The notes beneath the pieces were generated by a model. The model did no database searches. It was not told the origin of the DNA and saw only the letters and a program-made list of their open reading frames with translations. This document shows positions 23,636-35,138 of a stretch of DNA of 64,000 bases, in pieces. The first letter of the stretch is position 1. Each line of letters opens with the position of its first letter. This DNA comes from Ovis canadensis (lineage: Eukaryota > Chordata > Mammalia > Artiodactyla > Bovidae): the NCBI RefSeq assembly GCF_042477335.2, contig NC_091247.1, positions 40,165,501 to 40,229,500 of the forward strand, read 5' to 3'. The translations under genes and the position numbers were made by a program.

Positions 23636-24566
23636 GGTGGCGATGGTGGTGCAGAGGTAAAGAATCCGCCTGCCAGTGCAGGGGATGTGGATTGGGAAGA
23701 GGCCTTGGCAGAAAGTGAAGAACTAAAGAGCCTCTTGATGAAAGTGAAAGAGTGAAAAAGTTGGCTTAAAGCTCAACATTCAGAAAACTAAGATCATGGC
23801 ATCCGGTCCTATCGCTTCATGGCAGATAGATGGGGAAACAGTGGCTGACTTTATTTATCTGGGCTGCAAAATCACTGTAGATGGTGATTGCAGCCATGAA
23901 ATTAAAAGACATTCCTTGGAAGGAAAGTTATGACCAACCTAGACAGCATATTAAAAAGCAGAGACATTACTTTGCCAACAAAGGTCCATCTAGTCAAGGA
24001 TATGGTTTGTTCAGTGGTCATGTAGGACGTGAGAGCTGGACTATAAAGAAAGCTGAGTGGTGAAGAATTGATGCTTTTGAACTGTGGTGTTGGAGAAGAC
24101 TTGAGAATCCCTTGGACTGCGAGGAGATCCAACTAGTCCATCCTAAAGGAGATCAGTCCTGGGTGTTCATTGGAAGAACTGATGTTGAAGCTGAAACTCC
24201 AATACTTTGGCCACCTGATGCAAAGAGCTGACTCATTTGGGAAGACCCTGAGGCTGAGAAAGATTAAGGGCAGGAGGAGAAGGGGACAACAGAGGATGAG
24301 ATGGTTGGATGGCATCACTGACTCAATGGACATGGGTTTGGGTGGACTCTGGGAGTTGGTGATGGACAGGGAGGTCTGGCGTACCTGTGGTTCATGGGGT
24401 CGACAAGAGTTGGACACCACTGAGTGACTGAACTGAACTGAACTTGGAGTAGGAAATAGCAACCTGCTCCAGTATTCTTGCCTGGAAAATTCCATGGACA
24501 GAGGCGTCTGGCGGGCTATAGTCCACGGGGTCACAGAGTCCAACACAACTGTGAGCACACACACCT
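23636..24566 (+). mobile_element. Bov-tA SINE split by a BovB insertion
   Basis: SINE head 23636-23708 (GGTAAAGAATCCGCCTGCCAG... GATTGGGAAGA) and SINE body 24443-24566 (GGAGTAGGAAATAGCAACC... CACAGAGTCCAAC) line up as one element. The break shares CTTGG at 23704-23708 and 24443-24447. Confidence 0.75.
23709..24442 (+). mobile_element. BovB LINE 3' end nested in a SINE
   Basis: Starts GCAGAAAGTGAAGAACT in the reverse transcriptase region and ends with the GACTGAACTGAACTGAA tail. Several stops and frameshifts. Confidence 0.85.
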
Positions 24567-25439
24567 CTAACATTTTGTTTCTCTTTTAAGTCCCAAGCAG
24601 TACTAATTCCCTATTGGGTGGGGATGCTTCATCAGGGAGAGGCTCAGCAGTATCCCAGATTTTAGCAACTGCCAGAGAAATACATTTGCTCTCTTGTTAC
24701 TGATAATTCTATGTAAGAAAACTTAAAAAGGAAATGCAAATAATACCAAAAGATAACCAGTTTAGCATAGAGAACCTGTTTTCCCAATCAAAATTATGCT
24801 TTTTTAAAAAAAATTCAACATAAAATGTTTATGGTTACCGAGCAATGGTTCATTTCAGTCCAAGCGCTCTGAAAACTGTGGACCCATGCCTCAGAAAAGT
24901 ACACACCCTCAGTGGTCAGACTTTTGTATCTGATTTCCTAGACAAGGCATGGCGAGTAGGCAAGTACATGCTGAAGCCTGTGCAGACTAACAAAGTGCCA
25001 ACAAATTCCAACTTTCCGAAAAGTTAGGAGTAAAATGGTAGCATACACATACTCTCTCCATGCTGCTGTGCTGCCAAAGGACAAAAAAATATTGCTGGGA
25101 CATTTCCAGCCACTTCCCACTGGATTTCCACTGTAATACTAAGTACATCTAATACCAATGCAGCGTACAGGCTAGTTTGGGACAGTGGCATATGTAACAC
25201 ATAGAACTCTTAATAGCAATACTTAACACTTGTTCTTACATGTACTTTCAAGTTTAAAGTTTTGGTCAAGGGTTGTGGAGATAATATACAAGAGAATACT
25301 ATCATCACAGTCACAATTTAATGAAGTGAGTTCATTAAAAAAATGTGTAATATGAATCAAAGAACATGTAGGCAGATGCTTGTTAAAACAATCTATTACA
25401 TTTGCAGAATATAGTAGTTTTCTTAGGAGTAAAAATTCT

Positions 25440-25973
25440 TTTATTACATTTCATCTTACTACTTAGAAGAAATATACCCAATACTTAGTAAGGTCTGACT
25501 GCTTTTATTGAACACTTATTTTTACAAACTGCAAAAATAGGTAAAAAGATTAGTCTTTCTTATTTCATAGAGGATATTCAAACTGCTGTTTATGACCTGG
25601 ATCTAAAATATTCACACACGACTCACTATTAAGGGTCATAATTCAGAGAGATTTTCTGAGATAATTCTTTTAATTACAACTGACAGAGAAGAAATGTTTA
25701 TAAATTTAGAAAACATAAATTTATAAATAAACTCAGAAAATAAAGAACTGTTACTTAAAGTAAGAGGTTTCCCCCCCAAATGAGAGGATTATAAACTACG
25801 CAAACCTGCTACATGTGATTTAAAATGGAAACAATGATAAATTATACTTAATGTGCTAGTATAATAATGGTACCCATGACTGAAAAGTTCTTCCTATGGT
25901 GTTGGGTGACCACGTGTAGAAGTAAAGTCTTTTTCTCTATAGAGGTCAAAGATTAAAAGTCCTTGATGTGAAA
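25440..25973 (-). other. PNO1: PNO1 3' UTR (end uncertain)
   Basis: No repeat is obvious here. Two AATAAA signals read on the minus strand, at 25509-25504 and 25445-25440, either of which would give a 3' UTR of about 0.5 kb. A longer form using a later ATTAAA-type signal cannot be excluded from sequence. Confidence 0.45.
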
Positions 25974-26041
25974 TCAGAATCGGTCTGCCGCTCTGCTAGC
26001 CACAGCTCGAATATTGCCATAAACCTTTGATGGAGGATTTC
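25974..26041 (-). CDS. PNO1: PNO1 coding exon 7 and stop
   Basis: 68 bases: Gly231 is completed, then [10 protein letters not shown] to SRAADRF and TGA at 25976-25974. The acceptor is TCCTGCAG. The second-last segment reads SRAADRF, where I recall SRSADRF in the human protein; this is a conservative change. Confidence 0.97.
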
Positions 26042-29000
26042 CTGCAGGAGAAAATAAAAACGCTTATCTTCACAAATATATGTATAGATGCTACACAGAC
26101 AACAGCCTGCAACACTGCCTAGAACTTTTTCCCACTGGATCCTCCTTAAATCAACAAAAGAGCTGTAAAGGAAGCCATACAAATACCCTCCCAAAACTTA
26201 AAATCCTAAGTGCCAAAGACACCAGGTTGTCAAAGTATTTCGAAAAGCAGCTGGTCCAGTCAGACCTGGGCATGCGTACTAAGTCACTTCAGTTGCGTCT
26301 GCCTCTGTGACTCCATGGGCTGTAGCCCCCCAGGCTCCTCTGTCCACGGGATTCTCCAGGCTAGAATACTGGAGTGCGCTACCATGTGCTCCTCCGGGGG
26401 ATCCTTCACAGGGACTGAACCCACATCTCTCCTATCTCTTGCACTGGAAGGCAGGTTCTTTACCACTAGCTCCACCGGGGAAGCCCCAGCCTTGGACACC
26501 AGAGTGAATTCCATGTGTTTCCGCAGCAAGTGCTATAGCCTGCATCTCTGACCACAGGTGACAGTACTTTGTGGTCTGAAGATGGGACCAAGTGGGTAAT
26601 TAAAACAACTGATGCTAATCAGCAGCTCCCTTTCGGCTGAACCTAAAACACTGCCCACTGCTACTCTGGAAGGGGTCCCAGTGCGTCTCCTCAGGGGGAC
26701 ACAGCCATGATGTAAGCAACATGCTCCAATGAGCCCTTTCTCTTGGGCTCACAGATGGAATCCAAGCAAAAATATTCCAGCTTCCTCTCTGGGCCAATAC
26801 TTGCCAACCCCCAAGAGTTTCTGCCTGCTACCTTTATCAACTGGGCCCTAAAGTGAGATGCAATGTGATCTGAGCTCCTAAATTCTCTATTCCTTTAGAG
26901 AAAACAGCAGAGGAAAAGACTGCGGTTACCCAGAATGAGGTTGCAAATGGCAGTTCTTGCCATCTTGATGTTTTGAAAAGAACCAAGGATGTGAACTTTC
27001 CTGCAAGAGATAAGTGAGACAAGTTAGCCACAAAAAACATTTCCTTAACTAAGTCCCATGATCCAGAAACTCTGGAAAGATGACATGGATTTCTAAATAA
27101 AGGTGGTGGTGATGGCCCAACACTGTAAATATACTACCATTCACTCTGAAAGGAAGGATTTTATGGTAAGTGAATTAAAACATAAGTTCTTCAAGATTCT
27201 TGGTGAATAATGGCTTCCCTCCATTCAGTACTCTGCATACACTAGGGCTTTATATACATGTTCTCATCATTTAATCCTCACACAAGCTTTATTAGATAGA
27301 CGTTATTCCCACATTACAGATGAGAAAGAAGTTTGGGAGAACTCAAAACACCGGTCCAAGATGACACACTGGCAGAACTGAGATTAGATGCAAATTAGAT
27401 GCATTAACTATACTTAGTTAAAATATATTTGGATTTCAAATGCAAATATTTCTAAAAATGATCTAAATTTCTTCATCACTGAGGATTATCCAGACCCCTT
27501 TTACTGTGCATTCCTTGCTGAATGGCTCCAATTAGACTGATATTATAGCATTTTACTTTTTGCTTCCCTGATGGCTCCCACGGTAAAGAGTCTGCCCGCA
27601 ATGCAGAAGACCCGGGTTTGATTCCTGGGTCGGGAAAGTCCCCTGGAGAAGGAAAAGGCAATCCACTCCAGCACTCTGGCTTGGAAAATCCCATGGACGG
27701 AGGAGCCTGATAGGCTACAGTCCATGGGGTTGCAAAGAGTCAGACATGACTGAGCGACTTCACTTCACTTCATTTCACTTCAAAATATCAGTAAACTTAG
27801 GAAACTGAAGCCAAAATCTACAGGGGAAGAACCCTCTCCCAAAGCAGAACCCTCTTCACACCACAGGCTCAGACATTTCTGAAACTGGAGGAAAACTGAG
27901 GCTAAAAACAAGAGAACAAGTTAAAGTCAGTTCAAGATGATCCCCAGGTTTTCTTCCCCACTCTAGGCAACAGGCAACCATCCAACTACCCTTTCTTTTA
28001 CTCCAGTAAAACTAAGGGCAAGCGGCTCACTGGAGAAGGCGAAAGACTTGGGGTCTCGACCAGGGGCACCAGGCACAGCAGAAGTAGGAAGACCATGACC
28101 AGAACGGAGGCAATGTCATGTGGACATCCGCACAGTCAAAGACAGCTGGCTTCCAGACGTTTGTCAGCAGAAGGACTAGAGAATACGTCTCAGGGGAAAC
28201 TGGCCTCAATGGGAAAGACTAAAGATACTGACATCAGGGCTCCCCCAAAGGAACAGCCTGGCAATCACCCAAGTGAAGCCCAACAGTCCACCAGTCTCTC
28301 CCACCCCCACCCCCAAGCACCCCGAGCCCAGGGTTTCTAGTCTACTCTTTATGGTCCCACTTTTACACAGAACACTCTCACTATAAGGAATCAGAACCCG
28401 AGGAAAGCATCTAATACAAAGAGTAGGCGGCGTGACCAGCAGGCGAAGAAAGCGGTACAGAAACTTCTGCAGGGAGAAAAGAAAAACAGAACTAGTGCGA
28501 TGAGAAAAGCAGTTTTCACTCACTCATGAATCAAGGTCAGGATATTAAGAAAACTGAAGACAAAGATTAGAAGATGAAGTTACTAGAAGCAGCTCTGAAT
28601 GAACATCATTTACAACAAAGTGGAAGACATCTTCAAAACCAGGTCTCACCAAATGTCCTTCCTATGCTAAGCCAGCTCCAGGACCATCTGTGCCACCAAA
28701 ACAAAGCAGGACAAAGAATCCAAGAACCGAGGGGCTCAAACACCAAAGGCACCAAAGGGCACTGGGGAAAGAAGCCAGGATGGCAGCTGTGGGCCAGGTA
28801 GAAGGGAACAGTGCTTTGGGAACAGAAACCTCCAGCAGAGACTTCAAAAATGTCTGATATCTCTGAGCCCACCAAGAGGAGATACAGGTACAGCGTTCTA
28901 GTCACTGCAACACTGAGGAGGCACAGAGACACATTAAGCATGACTTCTTCATGTGACAGCAAAGGGGCAAAGGACAGATGAGCCCACTATACTATCTGGC

Positions 29001-32000
29001 TCAGCTGGTAGTACTCCAGTACCAATGCATACTCAGACAACACTGAGCGGGAACTGAGCAAAACCCAGAGTACAGGGAGGCGAGCAAACGCCTGCTGAAA
29101 GGCTGACTGAGGGTGGAGGGGGAGGCGGGGGACGAAACAGTACAAGTCTTCCTCTTTCACAGGAGAAAATCAACAGTGAATCTGAAAAAAAGAAAAATGA
29201 AGCTGGTATATAGAGATATTTGGAGATACAGAGATAAATAACGTTTAAAATTTAGCTAGAAGAGCTCAGTTTGAAGACTTGAAATTTCCTCCCTCGGAGG
29301 TGGAAATGGAAGTAGACAGTGGCAAGTTTAAGCATGTGTATATATAACTTTGACAAAAATAAAACTGTAAAAGTCAGGCACGAAAGATGAGGAAATAGAG
29401 AAGCAAAAACACATACAGGGTGAGTAGTTTAGCTACTAAAACAAAGCTTCAGGGCAGTAGTTGGAATGGGATGTATATAGGTCTCCAGAACATAGGCAGC
29501 ACTCTTTCCCATTCGATATACTGAATGTATCTGGAACAAATGGATGTTAGCTTTATATCGTGTTCACATTCTACTCTGCCAGGTTTTCAGCAACTCATCA
29601 AAAAGAACATTTACGGGTGCATAGCAGTCCATCTTATTACTATGTCATAATTAACATGAGTTGCCGAACACATGCATTTCCAATTAGCCTACCTACAGTA
29701 AAAACTGCAGGACAGTATATCTCTTTGCTGGTACTTGGCACTTGAAAAAAACCTACTGCTAACCACCAACAAACCGGAGAAACTTGAACCCACATGCTAT
29801 CTAAAAACAGTCATGCACTAAAGACTACATACTGGGTATTTTTAACCTACATGAATTGCAAGAAAAGGCAAAACCCTAGTGACAGGAAGGAGATGAGCGA
29901 CGGCCTGGGAATCGGGAGGGGTTGCAAAGATGCACAGGGAAGTTTTGGGGTGACACAGCTGAGTGTGGAGGGATCACAGGACTATATAGACTATTTGCCA
30001 GAATCTCACTAAATTACACCTAAAACAGGTGACTTTATCTGAATGAAAATCATACTGTAATACAGCTATTTAAAAAATGAATTTGACAAGGAAATTTTAA
30101 GCCAAGCCTTAGAAATAATACTTGGTGGTGGTTTGTCTCTAAGTTGTGTCTGACTCTTGGACCCCATGGACTAGCCTGCCAGGCTCCTGTCCATGTGATT
30201 CTCCAGGCAAGAATACTGGAGTGGGTTGTCATTTCCTTCTCCAGGGGATCTTCCCGGCCCAGGAAGCAAACCCAGGTCTCCTGCATTGTAGGCAAATTCT
30301 TTACTAAGTAAGTTATGAGGGAAGCTTTTATAAATTATAAACTTAATATTATGTCCTAACAATAATTAGAATTACAGCAAATCAGTTACATTTTAAAACT
30401 TCTAAATTAAAAAACTATTAGGACTGTATATGATATTTTAAAGTATAGTACACACTTCAAAATTATTGAAATTTCTAGTTCAAGAGAGCTTTTCCCATGA
30501 CTCTGGAGCCCCATCTCCAGGCTCAAGTCATGAAACGTCAACGCTGTAACACACTTACCTTCAGGTAAACAGGGCCACCAATGCAGTGTTAACAGTTTTC
30601 TACTTAAGTATAAAAAATAGTCTAAAATTTAGATTTGAAAATAATAGTGAGCCCCTCAGAGCAAAGATGAGATGACTTTAAATAAAATTATTTCTGGATT
30701 TAGTAGCAGGCAGATCCCTCCTCTTCACAGTCAACTGCTTCGTTTCCCAACTTCTCGGCACTGTATAATCTCTGCGCCATCTGCCAGTAACCCCAAGCTG
30801 GTAAAGGAGCGGCTTCATCCGCAGGCAGAGAAGGGTAATCCCAGCTTCACTTCCTGCACCCTTATTTTAAGCCCATATCATCTTACTGATGTTCATATTA
30901 ACTGCTCTGTAGTTTTCCCAACAATGTGCAACACTCATCTTCCCTTTATGAAAGGCCTTTATATATTCGTGCATGCACATGTGTATATATACATTTATGT
31001 TTTTATTTTTTTATTGAAGGATAATTGCTATATAGAATTTTGTTGTTTTCTGTCAAACCTCAACATCAGTCAGCCATAGGTATACATATATCTCCTCCTT
31101 TTTGAACCTCCCTCCCATTTGCCTCCCCATCCCACCCCTCTAGGTTGATACAGAGCCCCTGTTAGAGTCTCCTGAGCCATACAGCAAATTCCCACTATCT
31201 ATTTTACACATGGTAATGTAAGTTTCCATGTTACTCTTTCCATACATCTCACCTTGTCCTCCCCTCTCCCCACGTCCATAAGCCTATTCTCTTTTTAAAG
31301 TAAAGACTCATAATGGCACTGAACCCGCATACTTCTTGCTCTCCTCTGCTGATTTAATCGGCTCCCGTGATACTATTTAAATATTCCCGTCATGTAATTT
31401 AACAGTGATTCTCAACATTTCCTTCATTGCAAACTGAGAAAAAAGCTATAATATCTAAGATTTTTCTCAACTAAATCTGCTCTCAGTGTAGCTAACTGTT
31501 CAGCCAAAAGCATATCCTCACAAAGATTTAGAAGTTACGTCATGCATAAATACAATCTAAATCACTTCTTGAAACCATCAAAAGACCAAATGTAAATTAT
31601 GACAATAGTTTTCTCAAGACTACATACTTACACATCAGCTAAAACTATCCGTGTCCGGGTCACGTTCTCGATGGTGAATTTGGTTTTTCCTCCTTTGCCA
31701 GCAATTCTGCCTATTGCCCTGGACAGGTGGTCTCCCTTTAAAGGTTTAACTAAATGAGAAAAGCAAGACCTCAGGAAGGAAGCCATTCCAGCATTACCCA
31801 CTTCCACAGGAGTTTAATCATTAGCCAAATTTCCCTCCTAAAAGACACAAAACATGCATTTCTGCTAAGAATACGGCTCAACTGATGCTACCGGAAAGCT
31901 GAGAGTCATGCAGAATACAAAGTCAGCAGTAAAAAAGTACCATCCAGGAATTCATACAAAAAGACCACCATACACTCACCATCTGTAATTTCAAAGGACT

Positions 32001-35000
32001 CTAGAAAGAGGTCATCCAGTCTAATAAGGGCAAGTGCATCCTACAATACAGAAATACATACTGTGAAGTGCTTCCATTCAAGTACCTGTGTGAGTGAGTG
32101 AGTGTTAAGCTAACTCATAAATTGTAAAACTAGAACACTCAAATTAAAAAACAAACAAAAAATGCCCAAATCTATCACAACATTCATGTGGAGTGTTTTC
32201 TGAGCTCCCCATTTCAGCTATCATGAAATCACTCACCTCCACCTGAAACCCAAGAATGAAGGCTTTCACAAAATCAGCTGCTTTTGTCAGAGCGCTAACA
32301 TCTTTAGTTTCTTTACAAGTCTGTTTAAAAAAAAAAAAAAGGTGGGGTAAGAGCCACAAATTATAGCTGGAAATGAAAACGGCAACATTCTAGCAAACTA
32401 CTAGGACTGACCTTTCCCATTACTGTAATTTCCTTCACCATCACCCTTCCCAATAAATTCTCTGTGACCCAGTTTTTGGTGAGGTAAGTACTGTGTTTAG
32501 TTTTCAAAACAAAACTTTGCTAGCTCCAGGGTTGGGCAGTTCCCCTTCAAATACTGTCAAAAGACCGACTGGACTCCATGGCTGATCTGACTCTGGAGCT
32601 ACTGGCAAGATTCCTCCACTCACTCCCATTCTGAAGTACCTCCATCCTCAGTTCATTTCCATCCAAGCTGGTCCTCTTCAGTGCCATCTCCCTGGGAGTC
32701 CAGGTCTAACCTCCCGACTTCAACCACCATTCCTGTGCTGATGTTGCCGTCCCAAAGCAACAGCTCTAGTACTAACTACCAAGAACGGTTTAGGCAATGA
32801 TCCTGCCCTCAAAGATTTTATTTGATAATCACAGAAATAGGTGCTCTTCATAAAATGCCCACCCCTGTAAATGACACGCACTGCAAAGATGCTTGACAAC
32901 ACTATAACTCTGATCTTCATGTCAACCTAAATTTAAGCAAGATAAATACTTTTACATTAGAGGAAACTCAAGCACCATAATGAAAAAGTAAAATCTGAAC
33001 CCGGATCTGATTCCAAAACCATGAGTTCTCTTCCACACAGACTCACAGTTGAGTCGAGGAGGCTGTGTTTGTATTTGGCAACTTTGAAACCATGCAGGGT
33101 TGTGTAACAGCACATTTAAAACTACAGATCCCAGTCCCAATTCCATATGTGACCTTAGGCACGTCTCATGAATGCTCTAAGTCTTAAGTTTTCTCATCTG
33201 TAAAATAAATTGGAACAGAAGAGCCTGAGAGGTCCCTACCAGCACTGATGACTTTGCCCAAGATACTCCTTGGCCAGTTTCCTCACATCTATTAGATGGG
33301 GTATGTTATCTACCTCACAGGGCTGTTCTCAAGACCAAAATGATGTAATGCCTGCCAAAGCGCCACTCTGTGTCTGGTACAGAGCAATATCAACAAACAT
33401 CAGAGGAGTCCAAACTGATGGTGCTGCAATACATAATCAAGAGACTCTGACAACTTCTTTATTAAGCCTTTTATCAGTCAGCAAAACATAAGTTTAAGCC
33501 CTGAAGACTAGACTGAAAAAAATGGACTGGCAGTAAAGGAGAAAGAACTTGAGCTAGATTCTGAAAGATGATGAAACTGAAGTAGGAAGGAAAAGGAAGT
33601 AGGGAGGAGACGGTCTTCACAGAGCATAAGGAGGGACAAGAAAAATGTTCAAAGCAATGGTAAGAGGACTTGGGAATGAGATTCCTAATTTAAAGTCAAA
33701 TTCAAATATTTTTATCTTTCAGAGATACTGTAGATATCAAGATATCAATAAAAGAAGTGTGGTCTGGGAAAATTAATCTGGCTCTGGCAAGAAGGATGGA
33801 GAAGCGAAATGAGATTTAAAGATATTAAAGAAAGCAAACTTATAAGCAAACAAGTTCTGGCAGAAAACCATAAAAACCTAAATGAAACTGACAGTGAGAA
33901 CAAGGAGAAATTCTGTCAAGTTCTGTATTTTAAACTCTGCCAACTATTTAGGACAGTGCCTCTCTGCTTTGCTCCATTATTCTAATCCCTCAACAGAAAT
34001 AAGTCTATAACAACCCTGATAATGAATCCTTAAAATGGAAGATATAATTAATTTTGGTCACTGATTCGAATGCACAATTGGAATCCACAGGAAAAAAAAC
34101 CCCATCTATTAATTTTAATTGTCCACCTCCTAGACTGACATCATGGAATGAATAAACAAATATTTTTACGTAATTTACACTTACTCTCAAAACTTATTTT
34201 TTCCTAAAAAGTAACACTAAAATATAGTATCTGTACTACAGCAAGTACTTCGGCTGCTCATTTACATACTTCTATTTACGATAACCTCTTTATTAACCCT
34301 TTAATCAATCAACACAGAACACTTAAAAATGTGCTGAAACGCAGCTGGTAGTTTAGTTTAGTTTCAGGTCAAACTGGAAGAAACTCATTCAACAAGGTAA
34401 GTCCCACTAAGAATTCCTAGAAAGTCTGTTCTTTCTTCCTAGAACAGAAAAACCTCGGCATATTTTAAAGTGGTTAATAGTCTCCTTACTCTGATTTCAA
34501 CATTCCTCGATTTCAAGTTAAAGCGTATCTGAAGTCCCAAATGCTCCACAATAGGAGTAAATATCTTCAGCCAGTTCTCTTTTAGTGGCGTGTATCTGTT
34601 AGCTGGGACTGGAATTTTCCTGGTTTCTTCTTTCCCATTCTACGACAAAAGAAAACACAACTCAGCAGTTGTTTAAAGGAATGAGGGTGAAGTTGTAACG
34701 ACAACTGATCCTCAAAAAGCCTCCTTTAATTGGACAGATTAAACACCAGGAGAGTCGCCGCTCTGAACTTCACTCCAGAAAAAGCGTCATCACCCAGAGG
34801 CCACCGGGCCGACCCGTCTCTGGCCCCAGCCCCGTTCCTGTTCCTCGGTCCCAGCCAGTACCAGGAACCCGTCCCCGGAGAGGGGCGGGAAGACGGGCCT
34901 CTTAGCGGGTCGAGCTTCCTCGGTGTCCATGCAGGTCGCGTCGCCTCCCTCCTCCGGCGTGGACGGCTGCTCAGCCTGCCGTTTCTTCGCCCGCCGGCCA

Positions 35001-35068
35001 CCTTTGCGGGTGACCTGACTGAAGCCGTCCTCGGCCAACGGGCTCTGTGCCTCCATCACGCTTTCCAT
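25974..35068 (-). CDS. PNO1: RNA-binding protein PNO1 (complete, 252 aa)
   Basis: PNO1 (partner of NOB1, Dim2/Rrp20 family) is a nuclear/nucleolar KH-domain protein needed for 18S rRNA maturation and 40S assembly; it holds the pre-rRNA 3' end near the NOB1 endonuclease. Seven coding exons on the minus strand (35068-34862, 34639-34490, 32320-32237, 32040-31980, 31749-31632, 27000-26930, 26041-25974) join in frame to exactly 252 codons plus TGA, the usual mammalian length. Residues 21-30 are a basic nuclear-signal-like stretch ([10 protein letters not shown]). The N-terminal 65 residues look disordered and acidic. The C-terminal KH domain carries the GKGG loop (about residues 184-187). The ATG at 35068 has A at -3 and G at +4. 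The gene is divergent from WDR92 across 523 bp and convergent with PPP3R1. All introns are GT-AG. Confidence 0.98.
26271..26487 (-). mobile_element. Bov-tA SINE, antisense, in PNO1 intron 6
   Basis: TAAGTCACTTCAGTTGCGTC through CACCGGGGAAGCCCC. Relative to PNO1 transcription the SINE is sense. Confidence 0.82.
26930..27000 (-). CDS. PNO1: PNO1 coding exon 6
   Basis: 71 bases encoding [10 protein letters not shown] to CNLIL plus one base of Gly231. The acceptor is CTTGCAG and the donor GTAACC. It is separated from exon 5 by a 4.6 kb intron carrying SINE and L1 insertions. Confidence 0.96.
27562..27782 (+). mobile_element. Bov-tA SINE with CACTT-repeat tail
   Basis: GCTTCCCTGATGGCTCCCAC head through GACATGACTGAGCGACTTCA then (CACTT)n. 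Confidence 0.85.
29900..30060 (+). mobile_element. Old L1 3' UTR remnant
   Basis: Segment ending ATTTGCCAGAATCTCACTAAATTACACCTAAAACAGGTGAC, similar to L1 3' ends by eye. Confidence 0.4.
30121..30327 (-). mobile_element. Bov-tA SINE, antisense
   Basis: TCTAAGTTGTGTCTGACTC through GAGGGAAGC. Confidence 0.8.
31000..31300 (-). mobile_element. L1 3' UTR, antisense
   Basis: TTTTTTATTGAAGGATAATTGC... CTCAACATCAGTCAGCC... CCTCCCATTTGCCTCCCC, the same family as the L1 at 36148. Confidence 0.75.
31632..31749 (-). CDS. PNO1: PNO1 coding exon 5 (KH GxxG loop)
   Basis: 118 bases encoding residues 168-206 plus two bases of Val207. It includes [14 protein letters not shown], in which GKGG is the RNA-contacting loop of the KH fold. 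The acceptor is CATTTAG and the donor GTAAGT. Confidence 0.97.
31980..32040 (-). CDS. PNO1: PNO1 coding exon 4
   Basis: 61 bases encoding [10 protein letters not shown] to FEITD plus the first base of Val168. The acceptor is TTGTAG and the donor GTGAGT. Confidence 0.96.
32237..32320 (-). CDS. PNO1: PNO1 coding exon 3
   Basis: 28 codons, [10 protein letters not shown] to GFQVE. The long T-run on the minus strand (plus-strand A-run 32327-32340) just before the exon is the acceptor's polypyrimidine tract. The donor is GTGAGT. Confidence 0.96.
32321..34489 (-). other. PNO1 intron 2, no clear repeat
   Basis: 2.2 kb with no ruminant SINE or LINE recognised, unlike neighbouring introns. Part of 33680-33950 may be an ancient interspersed repeat that I cannot name. 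Confidence 0.5.
34490..34639 (-). CDS. PNO1: PNO1 coding exon 2
   Basis: Exactly 50 codons, from [10 protein letters not shown] to RNVEIR. The acceptor is TCGTAG and the donor GTAAGG. This starts the folded RNA-binding part of the protein. Confidence 0.96.
34862..35068 (-). CDS. PNO1: PNO1 coding exon 1
   Basis: 69 codons starting [10 protein letters not shown], with basic cluster [10 protein letters not shown] and ending GDGFL. The donor is GTACTG. The frame stays open for 24 codons into intron 1, which should not be read as coding. Intron 1 is only 222 bp. Confidence 0.96.
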
Positions 35069-35109
35069 TCTCCAGAGCCTCCAGCCCCAACCTCAGCTTC
35101 CAGCTTCAA

Positions 35110-35115
35110 CACGTG
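35110..35115. promoter_or_regulatory. E-box CACGTG near PNO1 start
   Basis: A perfect palindromic E-box 42 bases upstream of the PNO1 ATG. MYC/MAX-type factors bind this motif, and ribosome biogenesis genes are typical targets; actual binding here is inference. Confidence 0.4.
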
Positions 35116-35126
35116 CGAGGCTGTAC

Positions 35127-35138
35127 CGCGCAGGCGCG
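35127..35138. promoter_or_regulatory. NRF1-like site CGCGCAGGCGCG
   Basis: This resembles the NRF1 consensus (GCGCATGCGC) common in bidirectional CpG-island promoters. It is one mismatch from the core. Confidence 0.4.

Larger units (their letters stand above)
20451..25439. other. Intergenic region between convergent PPP3R1 and PNO1
   Basis: About 5 kb filled with SINEs, an L1 remnant and a BovB, listed separately. No coding exon recognised. Confidence 0.7.
27001..31631 (-). other. PNO1 intron 5, 4.6 kb
   Basis: Carries SINEs at 27562-27782 and 30121-30327 and L1 3' pieces at about 29900-30060 and 31000-31300. The 27783-29890 stretch is unassigned; its short open frames have no family I know. 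Confidence 0.6.

Noticed and set aside
28095-28962. Open frames of 75-109 codons in PNO1 intron 5
   Set aside because: No recognised domain, no splice support, and overlapping frames on both strands; most likely chance.
34790-34861. Extension of PNO1 exon 1 by 24 codons
   Set aside because: Exon 2 joins in frame at the GTACTG donor and the result has the family length of 252; the extension is intron 1.
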